A stretch of 5,756 nucleotides of DNA from the NCBI GenBank assembly GCA_900544635.1, contig UQVV01000125.1, forward strand, positions 1 to 5,756, given 5' to 3'. This document shows, piece after piece, positions 5,585 to 5,756 of the stretch (position 1 is its first letter; each line of letters begins with the position of its first letter). The position numbers and the translations under genes are program-made. Under the pieces are notes generated by a model, which did no database searches, was not told where the DNA came from, and saw nothing but the letters and a program-made list of their open reading frames with translations. The DNA is from an uncultured Cloacibacillus sp. (GTDB lineage Bacteria; Synergistota; Synergistia; Synergistales; Synergistaceae).

Positions 5585-5756
5585 TTATGCCTCCGCAGCG
5601 CGCAGGGCCATGTAGGCCGCGCCGAAGATGCCGGCGTCGTTGCCCAGCGATGCGATCTCGATGGGCGTGTTGGCGCAAACCGTAAGGGCATAGCGACGAT
5701 ACGCGGCGTACAGCTCGTCAAGATACTGGCTGGCGGAATTGGAAACGCCGCCGCCC
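5585..5756 (-). CDS. ROK-family sugar kinase/regulator, C-terminal 56 residues (5' part beyond window)
   Basis: The minus-strand frame from the window edge to TAA 5587-5585 encodes GGGVSNSASQYLDELYAAYR, then a variable stretch, then ASLGNDAGIFGAAYMALRAA. A Gly-Gly-Gly-Val-Ser ATP-site turn and a terminal A-x-LGNDAG-(I/x)-GAA are hallmarks of the ROK family, which includes glucokinase, N-acetylhexosamine kinases and NagC/XylR-type repressors. The visible end fits glucokinase-like kinases best, but the sugar-specific motif and zinc-binding Cys cluster are outside the window. Its codons (much GCC and TCC, with CGT, CTT and GTT; no ATA) differ somewhat from the central genes, though 56 codons is a small sample. 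The stop codon directly abuts the broken laccase-domain gene. Confidence 0.85.
   Translation of the reverse strand, partial: GGGVSNSASQYLDELYAAYRRYALTVCANTPIEIASLGNDAGIFGAAYMALRAAEA

Noticed and set aside
5585..5721. An ATG at 5721 giving the laccase-domain protein a longer N-terminus.
   Set aside because: Those codons are the ROK kinase gene read in the wrong frame and do not resemble the PgeF N-terminal region.

Overview
All recognisable genes lie on the minus strand of this GC-rich window, so they read from right to left. From base 5756 to base 1 they are: the 3' end of a ROK-family sugar kinase; an N-terminally cut PgeF/laccase-domain gene; a Gfo/Idh/MocA oxidoreductase; a terminator with a promoter candidate upstream of it; a small two-helix membrane protein of unknown role; a MeaB-type G3E GTPase; one gene encoding ribose-5-phosphate isomerase B fused to uracil phosphoribosyltransferase; a WecA/TagO-type GlcNAc-1-phosphate transferase; the N-terminal third of a UDP-GlcNAc 2-epimerase with a foreign-looking tail; and the start of an ABC transporter ATPase. 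No interval over 300 bases lacks a gene. I see no tRNA, rRNA, CRISPR array or transposase.

The content suggests an anaerobic bacterium. Synergistota (the Cloacibacillus/Synergistes kind of genome) is my best guess, from the GC-rich coding with persistent ATA and TCG codons, the MeaB gene (methylmalonyl-CoA metabolism), the undecaprenyl-phosphate sugar transferase, and the style of the laccase-domain protein (Ser-Gly-Phe-Lys-Gly after the metal-ligand His). This is a moderate inference, not a proof. The order rpiB, upp, wecA/tagO, wecB/mnaA resembles a block often seen just ahead of the ATP synthase operon in Firmicutes and relatives. Here that order breaks inside wecB.

Bases 2718-1618 hold the most distinctive gene: RpiB and Upp in one uninterrupted frame with no usable internal start. 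RpiB interconverts ribulose-5-phosphate and ribose-5-phosphate, the precursor of PRPP, and Upp uses PRPP to make UMP, so the two activities are separated only by PRPP synthetase. MeaB and the small membrane protein precede it. Spacing of 13 to 63 bases and recognisable ribosome binding sites suggest one operon running from about 4040 to the left. A good sigma-70-type promoter candidate (4072-4044) lies between the oxidoreductase stop codon and the terminator, so the presumed start point falls inside the terminator hairpin.

Two abrupt junctions frame the window. Near 367 the epimerase stops matching its family and continues in frame into about 21 codons resembling the end of an FtsX-type permease, which overlaps the ABC ATPase by 4 bases. 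Near 5584 the ROK kinase stop codon abuts the middle of the laccase-domain gene, whose N-terminal part is absent. The intervening 5.2 kb is thus cut within a gene at both ends. This could be a real rearrangement or an assembly chimera, and the sequence alone cannot decide.
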